38,673 nt of DNA from Treponema sp. (GTDB lineage: Bacteria; Spirochaetota; Spirochaetia; Treponematales; Breznakiellaceae), in NCBI GenBank assembly GCA_009777535.1, contig WRLP01000026.1, positions 1-38,673 on the forward strand, written 5' to 3'. Shown piece after piece: positions 1 to 7,270 of the stretch. Each line of letters starts with the position of its first letter. The stretch's first letter is position 1. The position numbers and the translations under genes were made by a program. The notes under the pieces were generated by a model that was given only the letters and a program-made list of their open reading frames with translations, was not told the origin of the DNA and did no database searches.

Positions 1-1
1 G

Positions 2-1489
2 ACGATTACCTTTAGCACAGATGAAGCGGGCACGGCGTATTACGTGCAGCTGGCAAACGGAGCGAGCGCTCCCACAGGCGCTGCAGTGCGGGCGGGAACC
101 TCGCTCGGTGCTGCGGCGGTTGGTGCGAACAGTAAGGGGGTAACCCTTACCGCAGGGGCAAGGGATATTTATGTGGTTGTTGAAGATGCTGCCGGCAATA
201 TCAGCGCCCCACTTAAAATCGAGGCGGTGGCGTACATTGCACCCGACACCACAGCGCCGGTGCTCTCAGATGGCAGCGTCAGCCGCACAAGCGACACGGC
301 GGCGACTATCAGTTTTACCACTGATGAAGTAGGAACTGCATACTATGTCGAACTGACAAGCGGAGCGACAGCGCCCGCAAGCGCTACAGTGCGGGCGGGA
401 ACCTCGCTCGGCGCCGCAACTCTCGGAGCTAATTCCGGTAAAGCGGTAACCCTTACCGCAGGGGCAAGGGATATTTATGTGGTTGTTGAAGATGCTGCCG
501 GCAATATCAGCGCCCCGCTTAAAATCGAGGCGGCGGCGTATGACTCCAGCGATCCCTGGGCAGGCTTTAGCGCAGGCCTTTACTTGGGTGCGCCGGAAAG
601 CCTTAATTCATCAAGTACCCCCGAAGCCGTCGCCGCCAACGATCTAGCTGCCGCCGTTACCTATGCCAATGCAAACCCTGCCGAGTACACCCTGCTCTTG
701 GATAGTGCAGTAACAATCACCATCGGCGCTCAGACATTGAATTCCGGAAATCTGACCTTGATTGGTTTGGGCAGCGTACGGACAATCAGTGCTTCCGCCA
801 CCGGCTACGTTCTTTTCACGGTAAATAGCGGCGCCAGCCTCACCCTTGGCAGCAATATCACCATTCAAGGACTGGGGACTTCTCATGCGTATCAACTCAT
901 TTCCATTACTGCAGGCGGCAAGCTTGTCATGAAGAACGGCTCCACACTAACCGGTAATACTTCGGTAGTAAACGGCGGGGCAGTAAGAGTAGACGGCGTA
1001 TCCGCAGTCTTTGACATGGAAGGAGGAATCATACACGCTAACTATGTAACTAACGCTTCGGCCTCGGGTGGCGGCGTATGTGTAAATAATGGTGGAACTT
1101 TTAACATGCGTGGGACAGCGGAAATATCCGACAACCATGTAACCAATCCTTACGGCAATGGTAATGGCGGCGGCGTATTCATGTATGAAGGATCCTTCAA
1201 CATGGAAGGCGGTACCATACGCGCTAACTCGGCAACTGGCACCACCACAGCCACAGGAGGTGGCGTATATTATTATGGAAGTGCAACAACCACCTTTTCA
1301 AAAATCGGCGGCACCATTTACGGTGACGGTGCGGGGGCGGACAGCAATGTCCTCATCGCTACTACCAACAAATACGGCTATGCTGCCCGTGTTTATTTCA
1401 ATTCTGATCCCGGCGGATGGCGTGATCGCAATACTACCGCAGATCCGGGGGTAATCTTAAACGACCCGTCCAATAGCGGCTGGGAGTAA
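2..1489 (+). CDS. Surface protein, Ig-like repeats plus beta-helix (5' partial)
   Basis: The frame is open from the first base of the window, so the N-terminus and any signal peptide lie upstream; the GTG at 44 is only an internal codon. The visible part has two copies of a roughly 100-residue repeat, each with a TISF/TITF-T-DE-GTAYYV strand and a later DIYVVVEDAAGNISAP motif, as in bacterial Ig-like or fibronectin-like surface modules. After about residue 195 it changes to a Ser/Thr/Gly-rich segment with repeated GGGVxxxxGxFNMxGGTI turns, typical of a right-handed parallel beta-helix in autotransporter-like or polymorphic outer-membrane proteins. No membrane anchor is seen at the C-terminus. 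A role at the cell surface in adhesion or polymer binding is inferred only. The gene ends about 130 bp before a strong terminator. Confidence 0.8.
   Translation, partial: TITFSTDEAGTAYYVQLANGASAPTGAAVRAGTSLGAAAVGANSKGVTLTAGARDIYVVVEDAAGNISAPLKIEAVAYIAPDTTAPVLSDGSVSRTSDTAATISFTTDEVGTAYYVELTSGATAPASATVRAGTSLGAATLGANSGKAVTLTAGARDIYVVVEDAAGNISAPLKIEAAAYDSSDPWAGFSAGLYLGAPESLNSSSTPEAVAANDLAAAVTYANANPAEYTLLLDSAVTITIGAQTLNSGNLTLIGLGSVRTISASATGYVLFTVNSGASLTLGSNITIQGLGTSHAYQLISITAGGKLVMKNGSTLTGNTSVVNGGAVRVDGVSAVFDMEGGIIHANYVTNASASGGGVCVNNGGTFNMRGTAEISDNHVTNPYGNGNGGGVFMYEGSFNMEGGTIRANSATGTTTATGGGVYYYGSATTTFSKIGGTIYGDGAGADSNVLIATTNKYGYAARVYFNSDPGGWRDRNTTADPGVILNDPSNSGWE
140..541 (+). repeat. Two near-identical ~96-bp copies inside the surface gene
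   Basis: Bases 140-235 and 446-541 are almost identical, with a perfect run of about 70 bp, and lie 306 bp (102 codons) apart. The repeat units around them are more diverged. This suggests recent duplication or gene conversion of the Ig-like module, which can change its copy number. Confidence 0.75.
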
Positions 1490-1618
1490 TTTTCTAGGAG
1501 TGACAGTCCTATAATACAGGCAATCGCCCCCACGCATGAGATAAATGCAAGCGGGGTACTGGTGGCGAAGTAGGGAAAGGGACGACAAGAAAAATAAAAG
1601 TTAGAAGAAAAAGACAAG

Positions 1619-1670
1619 AAAGGGCGCCTGACCGACCGCTTGGTTCAGGCTGTCGGGGGGCGCCTTTTTT
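1619..1670 (+). terminator. Rho-independent terminator
   Basis: An AAAGGGCGCC arm pairs with GGGCGCCTTT across a roughly 30-nt, partly self-pairing loop and is followed by a T tract. It lies 130 bp downstream of the surface-protein stop and just before the convergent doc gene, so it can serve the plus-strand transcript. Confidence 0.75.
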
Positions 1671-1691
1671 CGTGTTATAAATAAAGAGGAT

Positions 1692-2075
1692 TTAACTATG
1701 TGAAATAATCCACTCTACCAACTCAGCTTTGGCAATTGAGCTGTTTGCAAGCCCCAGTCCAAGCGCTGCCAATTCTTTATTTGTACAAGTAATCTCTATG
1801 CCATTTGCTTTCAGAAAAATAATCATAACTGTTACACCAATGCGTTTGTTCCCATCAAGAAATGGATGATTCTTAATGAGAGAATAAGTCAAGTGAGCCG
1901 CTTTATCAATCAGCGTTGGATACAAGTCAACACCGTCAAAAGTCTGAAATGGTGCGTTTACTGACATATCAAGCAGGTTTTCATCTCTGATTCCAGAGCT
2001 GCCGCCAATTGTGCGTATCAATTCCGAATGAATAGTAATAACCGTCTCAATAGTGGGGCGAACAATTGGAGTCAC
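1692..2075 (-). CDS. doc: Doc-type (Fic-fold) toxin
   Basis: This 127-residue protein fits the death-on-curing family. The Fic-fold core motif HPFLDGNKR is visible near residue 90, preceded by the helix KAAHLTYSLIKN typical of Doc. The length matches Doc proteins (about 125-135 aa) rather than larger Fic AMPylases. Known Doc toxins phosphorylate EF-Tu and arrest translation; that activity is inferred here from the intact motif. The start codon overlaps the upstream antitoxin stop by 4 bp, so the pair is translationally coupled. The gene appears intact. Confidence 0.85.
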   Translation of the reverse strand: MTPIVRPTIETVITIHSELIRTIGGSSGIRDENLLDMSVNAPFQTFDGVDLYPTLIDKAAHLTYSLIKNHPFLDGNKRIGVTVMIIFLKANGIEITCTNKELAALGLGLANSSIAKAELVEWIISHS

Positions 2076-2287
2076 TTTGCAAGTTCTTCAAGGGCTGGGC
2101 GATATTTATCTATGACTTCAGCAGTCATTGAAACAGCGTTTTCCTTCGATAAAGTGGTGTATACGGTACCTTCGTCTTCGGCTGCCGATCTAAATATGAG
2201 TATTACTTTTCCTGTCGGTATTTCACGAGGAACTTCAATGAGCAATCGCCGGTCAGCAGGTATTTCTACGGTTTGTGTAATTGTCAT
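2072..2287 (-). CDS. Antitoxin partner of Doc, AbrB-like
   Basis: This 71-residue protein starts with a short beta-rich segment (TVEIPADRRLLIEVP) resembling SpoVT/AbrB or related swapped-hairpin DNA-binding antitoxins. Its C-terminal half (VIDKYRPALEELAK) is charged and probably binds toxin. It lies directly upstream of doc with a 4-bp overlap, the usual antitoxin-first order. No Shine-Dalgarno sequence precedes the ATG, and a good -10 box ends 7 nt before it, so the mRNA is probably leaderless. The family is assigned from context and fold-like pattern rather than a clear signature. Confidence 0.7.
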   Translation of the reverse strand: MTITQTVEIPADRRLLIEVPREIPTGKVILIFRSAAEDEGTVYTTLSKENAVSMTAEVIDKYRPALEELAK

Positions 2288-2293
2288 TTGAAA

Positions 2294-2322
2294 AATATAG
2301 CACGAAAAATAGGGAAAATCAA
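2294..2322 (-). promoter_or_regulatory. Promoter for antitoxin-doc operon
   Basis: On the minus strand, TTGATT (2317-2322) and TATATT (2294-2299) are separated by exactly 17 bp. The predicted start of transcription falls on the A of the antitoxin ATG (2287). Confidence 0.65.
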
Positions 2323-2333
2323 TCGTCAGTTAA

Positions 2334-2810
2334 AGAGTAGAAACTAAAGTATTGAACCAGGCTGTAAAACGCAATGCTAGTCGTTTCCCGCCGGAATTTA
2401 TGTTCCAACTGACGGAAGAAGAGTATATATCTTTGAGGTCACAAATTGTGACCTCAAAGAGTGGACGTGGCGGTCGTAGGTATTTGCCTTTTGTCTTTAC
2501 CGAGCATGGCGTTGTCATGTTATCTTCTGTTTTGAATAGCAAGATCGCCACACAAATTAATATAACTGTTGTCAATGCATTTATAGAAATGCGCCATTAT
2601 ACCCTTTCAAGAACAGATGCCAATGCACAGATTGCCGAACTCCGTAAGCTGCTAATGCTCCATATTGAAAATACAGATAAAAAATTCACTGAGCATGACA
2701 AGGCTATCAGCCAAATTATCCGGGCCCTTAACAACTTAATAGAACAGCCCCCAAAAACCAAAAAAATAGGTTTTAACGCAGGGGAAAGAATTCCGAAATA
2801 TAGAACTTGA
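2334..2810 (+). pseudogene. ORF6N-domain protein, 5'-truncated
   Basis: From residue VETKVLNQAVKRN onward this matches the ORF6N DNA-binding domain, then continues through GRGGRRYLPFVFTEHGVVMLSSVL and a C-terminal helix ending in PPKTKKIGF, the usual family end. What is missing is the N-terminal strand and the MLDxDLAxLY segment; an in-frame TAA at 2331 lies right where homology begins, with no ATG at the break. The protein is otherwise open to a stop at 2810. It is therefore a 5'-truncated copy of the same family as 3671-4135. Translation from TTG 2352 cannot be excluded. ORF6N proteins occur in phages and mobile accessory regions; their function is poorly known. Confidence 0.7.
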
Positions 2811-2946
2811 TATATAGACAGTAATACAGCAAACGGCACATCTACATTTACTGTAAGGGGTAGCGTATGCTAGCTTTTCTTTGCTCTTTTGTTTGTTCCG
2901 AGCTTGTTGATTCTTTGCAAAACTGATATATTTGAAAGGTATGCGG

Positions 2947-2961
2947 TAACGGTCACCGTTA
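2947..2961. promoter_or_regulatory. Candidate HicB operator palindrome
   Basis: TAACGGT-C-ACCGTTA is a perfect 7+1+7 inverted repeat that ends at the start of the AGGAG ribosome binding site (2961-2965) of hicB. HicAB and similar systems are autoregulated through such palindromes, so this is a likely operator. The short HicB here has no evident helix-turn-helix, which leaves the binding protein uncertain. Confidence 0.5.
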
Positions 2962-2971
2962 GGAGTAGAAT

Positions 2972-3169
2972 ATGGAGTTAGAATATACTTACTGGCAAGA
3001 TGATGAATATTTTGTAGGCTTTTTAAACGATTATCCCGAAGATTCCACTCAAGGGCTTTCATTAGCGGAACTTGAGGAGGCGCTTATCGAAGTTTACGAA
3101 ATTAGGCAGGAAGAAAAACAACATCTTGCCAAAATCCGAAAAACCGGTAAGCTCCGTATTCCTGCATGA
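2972..3169 (+). CDS. hicB: HicB-family antitoxin
   Basis: This 65-residue protein has the short HicB fold: an aromatic beta-strand start (YTYWQDDEYFVGFLNDYPE), then TQGLSLAELEEALIEVYE, matching the family TxGxSLxELxxxLxE helix. There is no C-terminal DNA-binding domain, as in the short HicB subgroup. AGGAG lies 6 nt before the ATG. Its TGA overlaps the hicA ATG (ATGA), so the two are coupled. The antitoxin-first order is the less common one for HicAB but is well known. Its likely role is to bind and neutralise HicA. Confidence 0.85.
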   Translation: MELEYTYWQDDEYFVGFLNDYPEDSTQGLSLAELEEALIEVYEIRQEEKQHLAKIRKTGKLRIPA

Positions 3170-3342
3170 AAAGAGAACATTTACTACAAAAAATTAATGA
3201 ATTGGGTGCTGTTTTCGTACGCCATGGCAGAAAACATGATATCTACGAAAATCCTCGCACACACAGATTAACTCAAGTACCAAGACACCCCAAAATAAAT
3301 GATAATACCGCAAGGGATATAATCAACAAATTATCAAATTAA
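3166..3342 (+). CDS. hicA: HicA-family mRNA interferase toxin
   Basis: This 58-residue gene starts MKREHLLQKINELG and contains RHGRKHDIYENP, with the active-site His in the GxxHxIYxNP position, followed by LTQVPRHPKINDNTARDIINKL. This is the double-stranded-RNA-binding-like HicA/YcfA fold at normal length. HicA toxins cleave mRNA independently of ribosomes. The start overlaps the end of hicB by 4 bp. All expected motifs are present, so the toxin looks active. Confidence 0.85.
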   Translation: MKREHLLQKINELGAVFVRHGRKHDIYENPRTHRLTQVPRHPKINDNTARDIINKLSN

Positions 3343-3356
3343 AAAGATTAAAATCA

Positions 3357-3395
3357 CTGATTTTTGAAGTCCGAGGGCATCAGGCCATGCTGGAT
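3357..3395 (+). pseudogene. ORF6N N-terminal remnant
   Basis: Thirteen codons read LIFEVRGHQAMLD, the conserved first strand and MLD motif that opens ORF6N proteins (compare VIYEIRGYKVMLD at 3641-3679). Homology stops at once afterwards and the frame continues into unrelated sequence. This is just the part missing from the truncated copy at 2334, so the hicBA segment may have been inserted or rearranged within an ORF6N gene. It is a very short match, so confidence is limited. Confidence 0.45.
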
Positions 3396-3573
3396 GAAGA
3401 ATGGCTAAAATTTATCAAAGAGGGGACTACAAATCTTACTTTGCTCTTTGCTACTTGTTATTTGTTCTTTTGTCATAGGTGTCATGGTGTACTTCAAATG
3501 AAACGTATGCTGCTTATGATTATGTTGTGCGAAAAGATGGGTATAGAAAAGTAGAAAAAATAATTTTTCTATC
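3396..3573. other. Degenerate sequence, no gene recognised
   Basis: About 180 bp between the ORF6N remnant and the next promoter. It is AT-rich, holds no convincing start with a ribosome binding site, and shows no repeat. It is best read as eroded accessory DNA. Confidence 0.4.
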
Positions 3574-3602
3574 TTAACTTTTTTTATATACTATGCTATA
3601 CT
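3574..3602 (+). promoter_or_regulatory. Promoter upstream of ORF6N gene
   Basis: TTAACT (3574-3579) and TATACT (3597-3602) are separated by exactly 17 bp in an AT-rich stretch. Transcription should start near 3609, next to an ATG at 3611 that runs into an in-frame stop after eight codons. Confidence 0.55.
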
Positions 3603-3670
3603 TAATTGTCATGAAGAGCAAATTGGAAAAAATCTAAAAAGTCATATACGAAATTCGCGGGTACAAGGTA

Positions 3671-4135
3671 ATGCTAGACAGTGATCTTGCTGCATTGTAT
3701 GAAGTAGAAACTTTCAATTTAAATAAAGCAGTAAAACGAAATATTGGTCGATTTCCCAATGATTTTATGTTTCAAGTAACCAAAGAAGAATGGAAAAACT
3801 TGATATTCCAAATTGGAATATCAAGTAAACAGCACGGTGGTAGACGCTTTATGCCTTATGCTTTTACAGAGCAAGGAGTTGCAATGCTGGCGGCAGTTTT
3901 AAATAGCCAAAAAGCAATAGATGTTAATATCAGCATTATGCGTTCCTTTGTTCAATTGAGACACTATGTCTTTTCTAAGCCAGATACCAATGTTCAAATC
4001 GCCGAGCTCCGTAAATTGCTTCTGCTGTACATTGAAAAAAACGACAAGCGTGTAAACGATATTCTCATCGCTCTGAATAATTTAATTGCACAGCCGCCAA
4101 AGCCCGCTAAACGGATTGGATTTAATTCGGGTTAA
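3671..4135 (+). CDS. ORF6N-domain protein, N-terminus interrupted
   Basis: The 154-residue frame begins MLDSDLAALYEVETFNLNKAVKRN and covers the ORF6N domain, the HGGRRFMPYAFTEQGVAMLAAVL segment and the usual C-terminal PPKPAKRIGF end. The family's true N-terminus lies upstream in the same frame: KVIYEIRGYKV is encoded at 3638-3670, and an ATG at 3611 begins it, but a TAA at 3635-3637 splits the two. The gene is therefore either inactivated by nonsense mutation or re-initiated at 3671, where only a weak AAGG lies 3 nt upstream. The family is found in phages and accessory islands and its role is not well known. Confidence 0.65.
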   Translation: MLDSDLAALYEVETFNLNKAVKRNIGRFPNDFMFQVTKEEWKNLIFQIGISSKQHGGRRFMPYAFTEQGVAMLAAVLNSQKAIDVNISIMRSFVQLRHYVFSKPDTNVQIAELRKLLLLYIEKNDKRVNDILIALNNLIAQPPKPAKRIGFNSG

Positions 4136-4167
4136 GACCCCGCCAGCGTTCAACTACTTTGACAATT

Positions 4168-4285
4168 GCAGAAATGCGTACCCGAAAATGGTAACATGGG
4201 GTGGCAGAGGCAAGAGTGCCATGCCTGCATGGTGCTCTTGCCTCTGACAGGACCCCTGTTGCCTGCTTTAGGTACGTATTTCTGC
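4168..4285. repeat. Large nested palindrome beside polA
   Basis: Three nested sets of arms pair around one centre: 4168-4182 with 4271-4285 (15 bp, one mismatch), 4193-4202 with 4252-4260 (one bulge), and 4205-4216 with 4235-4246 (12 bp perfect), with an inner CCATG/CATGG tip. A further pair, 4188-4195 with 4287-4294, can compete. No T tract follows on either strand, so it is not a plain terminator. It could be a MITE-like element or a transcript-end structure for polA, whose stop is 25 bp away. Confidence 0.65.
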
Positions 4286-4309
4286 CGTTACCATAGCCGT
4301 GGAAAAGCC

Positions 4310-7159
4310 TCAGTGAAAATCCCCCCACCTCTTGCCGGTTTCTACGCTCACGTTCAGGGGGATACGCAGGGTGACTGCCTGTTCCATCTCCGTCTTGACA
4401 ATAGCGGATGTTTCGACGGCGACTTCTTCGGGGCATTCAAGAATTAGCTCGTCGTGTACCTGCAGCAGCAACCGAGCAGGGCTTTTTTTCGTGGTGAGCT
4501 GCTTGTCCAGTCTAAGCATGGCAGTTTTCACAATATCCGCCGCCGAGCCCTGGATGGGGGTGTTAACTGCAATGCGCTCGGCTGCGGATTTTTCGGTTTT
4601 GTTACGTGAATTGATTGTAGGTATATAACGGCGGCGGCCGAGTATTGTGCTGACATAACCGGTCTGTTCGGTCTTTTTTATCAATTCCTCGATAAAACGC
4701 CGCACGCCGGCATAGGTGTTAAAATACGCGCTGATAAAATTCGCTGCGTCTCCCCGGCTGATATTCAGTTCATTGGCAAGGCGGAAGGCGCTCATTCCGT
4801 ACATTACACCAAAGTTAATCGTTTTTGCCATGCGGCGCTGCTCGCTTTGCACATCACCTTCGTTAATACCGAATATAAGGGTGGCAGTGCGCGTGTGCAC
4901 ATCACGGCCTTCCAGAAAAGCGCGGGTTAAATTCTCGTCTTGCGATAGGTGGGCGAGTATAACAAGCTCTATCTGGCTGTAATCTGCGGAAATTAACAGC
5001 GAGCCGGGTTTGGCAATAAAGGCTTCGCGGATACGGCGGCCTTCTTCCGCACGGATTGGGATATTTTGCAGATTGGGTTCCTTGCTGGAAAGCCGTCCTG
5101 TGGCGGTGCCGGTCTGCATAAAGTTTGTGTGCAGCCGCCCTTCGCTGTCAGCCATATTGGCCAGGGTATCAACGTATGTCGATTTTAATTTTGCCAATGT
5201 CCTGTGGCGCAGAATGAGTGCGGGAACCGGATCTTCGCGGGCAAGCTCTTCAAGAACGGCAACATCGGTTGAATAACCGGTCTTTATTTTTTTGCCCGGA
5301 GAAAGTTTGCGCTCTGTAAAAAGCACTTCCTGAAGCTGCTTGGTAGATGAAAGATTAAACTCATGGCCGACAATCTTCCAGGTCTCCGCCTGAATTTTTT
5401 CCAGTTCACCGGCAAGCTCCCCACCGTAGACGGTCAGCGCCTCCGGTTCGATTTTAATGCCGGCGCCTTCCATCTCGGCAAGAATGGGGAGCAGGGGCAT
5501 TTCCAGTGTTTCAAAAAGATTAAAGGCTTCCGTTTTTTTCAGAAGGGGTTCTAGGTAATATTTTAATCTGATGCAAAAATCCGCGTCTTCGCCCGAGTAG
5601 CGAGTCGCGGTTTCCAGCGGAACTGAGTCAAAAGTGCTGCCCTTAGGCACAATTTGCGAAAACGCTATTGGCGTATAATTAAAAGTATGCGAAACAAGGG
5701 AGTCCAGTGCATAACTGCTGCGCTCCGGATCTGCAAGCCATGCGGCAACCATTGTGTCCCATATTCTGCACTGCCACCGCTGTATACCCCAGCCCCTGCT
5801 TACCTTGTAATCGTACTTGGCGTTATGCGCAGCAACAGTCATCGAGCTGTCGGCGAAAATGCCGGCAAATAGGCCGCGCACTTTTTCCGGCTCTATGAAC
5901 TGCGAGCCGCCGGCATGGGGAGCAACAGGCACATAAAAAGCCTCTTTTGGTTTCAGCGCCAGGGAAACACCGATGGGTTTTGAATTCCATGCATCAAGAG
6001 AATCAGTTTCAAAATCAAAAGCCATAAGTTTTTGCTCTTTTGCCTTTTTTAGAATTGCTTCCAGTTCGGCAAGGTCGAGCACTGTTTTGTAAACACCGCC
6101 GCCAAGAAGGGAATTGTCTGCAGATGTGAAGTTATCTTCCGGCTGCTTGCCGGCATAATTGCTTTCGCCGCCGGCTGTTTCCGGCGCTTTCTGCGTAGAC
6201 CCCGCAGCCGGATCAAGCTGTTTGGCGCTTTGCCTTATACCTTCGCGCAGAAGCACTTTTGCGCCGGCAGGGCGGTTCAGGTTTTCTACAGACAGCTCGT
6301 CAATGTTTTTTATTGACAGGGGTGCTTTGGTTTCCAGGCGGATAAGAGAGCGGGAAAAATAGGCGCTCTCTTTTCCATCGGCGAGTTTCTTTCCGGTAGA
6401 GCCTTCGATTGCGGCAATGTTCGCATAAATTTCATCCAGTGAGCCGTAACGCGCCATAAGTTTAACGGCGGTCTTTTCGCCGATTCCCTTGACGCCTGGA
6501 ATATTATCCGATGCATCGCCGGTAAGGGAGAGAAGATCCAGCACTTTCCCCGGGCTTACTCCCCACTCGGCCTTTACTTCATTTGGGCCGATTAAATCCC
6601 AGGCAGGACCGGCGGCGGCTTCATTTTGCGTAACGGCCTTGGAATTTTTGGACGGCCGCAGTTCAAAGATTCCATCGCCGACAAGCTGCAGCAGGTCTTT
6701 ATCCGAAGAAATGATATAGCACTGACGGCTTTCTTCGCGGCACTTTTCGGCAAGGGCGGCGATAATATCATCGGCTTCGAAGCCCTCTGCGCCAAGGCTT
6801 GGAACGCCAAGGGCTGCCAGAAACTCCTGCACAAGCGGAACCTGCTCGTGCAGGTCTTCCGGGGTTTTTTGCCTGTTCGCCTTGTATTCGTCATACATCT
6901 TGTGCCGGAAAGTGGGCCCTTTAGAATCAAAAACAGCGGCAAGCCGCAGGGGTTTATCGGGGGTTTCGCTTAACTTGCCGTCAGCACAAGCTGCCGGCGC
7001 TCCGTCATTCAACAGGCTGACAATGGTTCTGGCAAAACCGAATAAGGCGGAGACATTCTTTCCGGCGTTGTTTCGCAGCGGGCGGGTTAAAAAGGCAAAA
7101 TACGAGCGGTAAATCAGGCCATAAGCGTCGATCAAATAAAGGGGAGCGGGATCTTTCAC
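4310..7159 (-). CDS. polA: DNA polymerase I
   Basis: This 949-residue protein has all three PolA domains. The 5'-3' nuclease covers about residues 1-310 (LIDAYGLIYRSYFA, EADDIIA, GDASDNIPGVKGIG). The 3'-5' exonuclease, about 375-545, keeps its acidic residues D382/E384, D450 and Y521/D525, so proofreading should be active, unlike in many PolA proteins. The polymerase, about 550-949, has motif A around D726 (SADYSQIE), an O helix (RRMAKTINFGVMYGMS) with Phe783 at the sugar-discriminating position, and motif C with VHDE at D903. A low-complexity linker lies at 305-350. It acts in Okazaki-fragment processing and repair synthesis. There is no Shine-Dalgarno sequence, and a -10-like box sits 7 nt before the ATG. 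Confidence 0.97.
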   Translation of the reverse strand: MKDPAPLYLIDAYGLIYRSYFAFLTRPLRNNAGKNVSALFGFARTIVSLLNDGAPAACADGKLSETPDKPLRLAAVFDSKGPTFRHKMYDEYKANRQKTPEDLHEQVPLVQEFLAALGVPSLGAEGFEADDIIAALAEKCREESRQCYIISSDKDLLQLVGDGIFELRPSKNSKAVTQNEAAAGPAWDLIGPNEVKAEWGVSPGKVLDLLSLTGDASDNIPGVKGIGEKTAVKLMARYGSLDEIYANIAAIEGSTGKKLADGKESAYFSRSLIRLETKAPLSIKNIDELSVENLNRPAGAKVLLREGIRQSAKQLDPAAGSTQKAPETAGGESNYAGKQPEDNFTSADNSLLGGGVYKTVLDLAELEAILKKAKEQKLMAFDFETDSLDAWNSKPIGVSLALKPKEAFYVPVAPHAGGSQFIEPEKVRGLFAGIFADSSMTVAAHNAKYDYKVSRGWGIQRWQCRIWDTMVAAWLADPERSSYALDSLVSHTFNYTPIAFSQIVPKGSTFDSVPLETATRYSGEDADFCIRLKYYLEPLLKKTEAFNLFETLEMPLLPILAEMEGAGIKIEPEALTVYGGELAGELEKIQAETWKIVGHEFNLSSTKQLQEVLFTERKLSPGKKIKTGYSTDVAVLEELAREDPVPALILRHRTLAKLKSTYVDTLANMADSEGRLHTNFMQTGTATGRLSSKEPNLQNIPIRAEEGRRIREAFIAKPGSLLISADYSQIELVILAHLSQDENLTRAFLEGRDVHTRTATLIFGINEGDVQSEQRRMAKTINFGVMYGMSAFRLANELNISRGDAANFISAYFNTYAGVRRFIEELIKKTEQTGYVSTILGRRRYIPTINSRNKTEKSAAERIAVNTPIQGSAADIVKTAMLRLDKQLTTKKSPARLLLQVHDELILECPEEVAVETSAIVKTEMEQAVTLRIPLNVSVETGKRWGDFH

Positions 7160-7213
7160 ATTCTTATCGTATCACAATAATTACGGTAAAGCCAGAGCGG
7201 CTCCCTTGACAAT

Positions 7214-7248
7214 GTTCATTTTACATTTCAGTATTATTAAAAATGAAC
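7214..7248. promoter_or_regulatory. Inverted repeat in ABC operon promoter region
   Basis: GTTCATTTT (7214-7222) and AAAATGAAC (7240-7248) form perfect 9-bp arms 17 bp apart. A TTGACA (7207-7212) lies just upstream and a TATTAT (7232-7237) lies between the arms; the spacing of 19 bp is slightly long. The repeat ends about 22 bp before the start of the binding-protein gene, with AAAGGGGG as ribosome binding site. It is well placed as a repressor operator for the transporter operon. Confidence 0.5.
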
Positions 7249-7270
7249 GTCGTGCTAAAGGGGGATTAAA

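Noticed and set aside
6592-6973. Long overlapping frames on both strands inside polA
   Set aside because: They lack family motifs and follow from the codon structure of polA.
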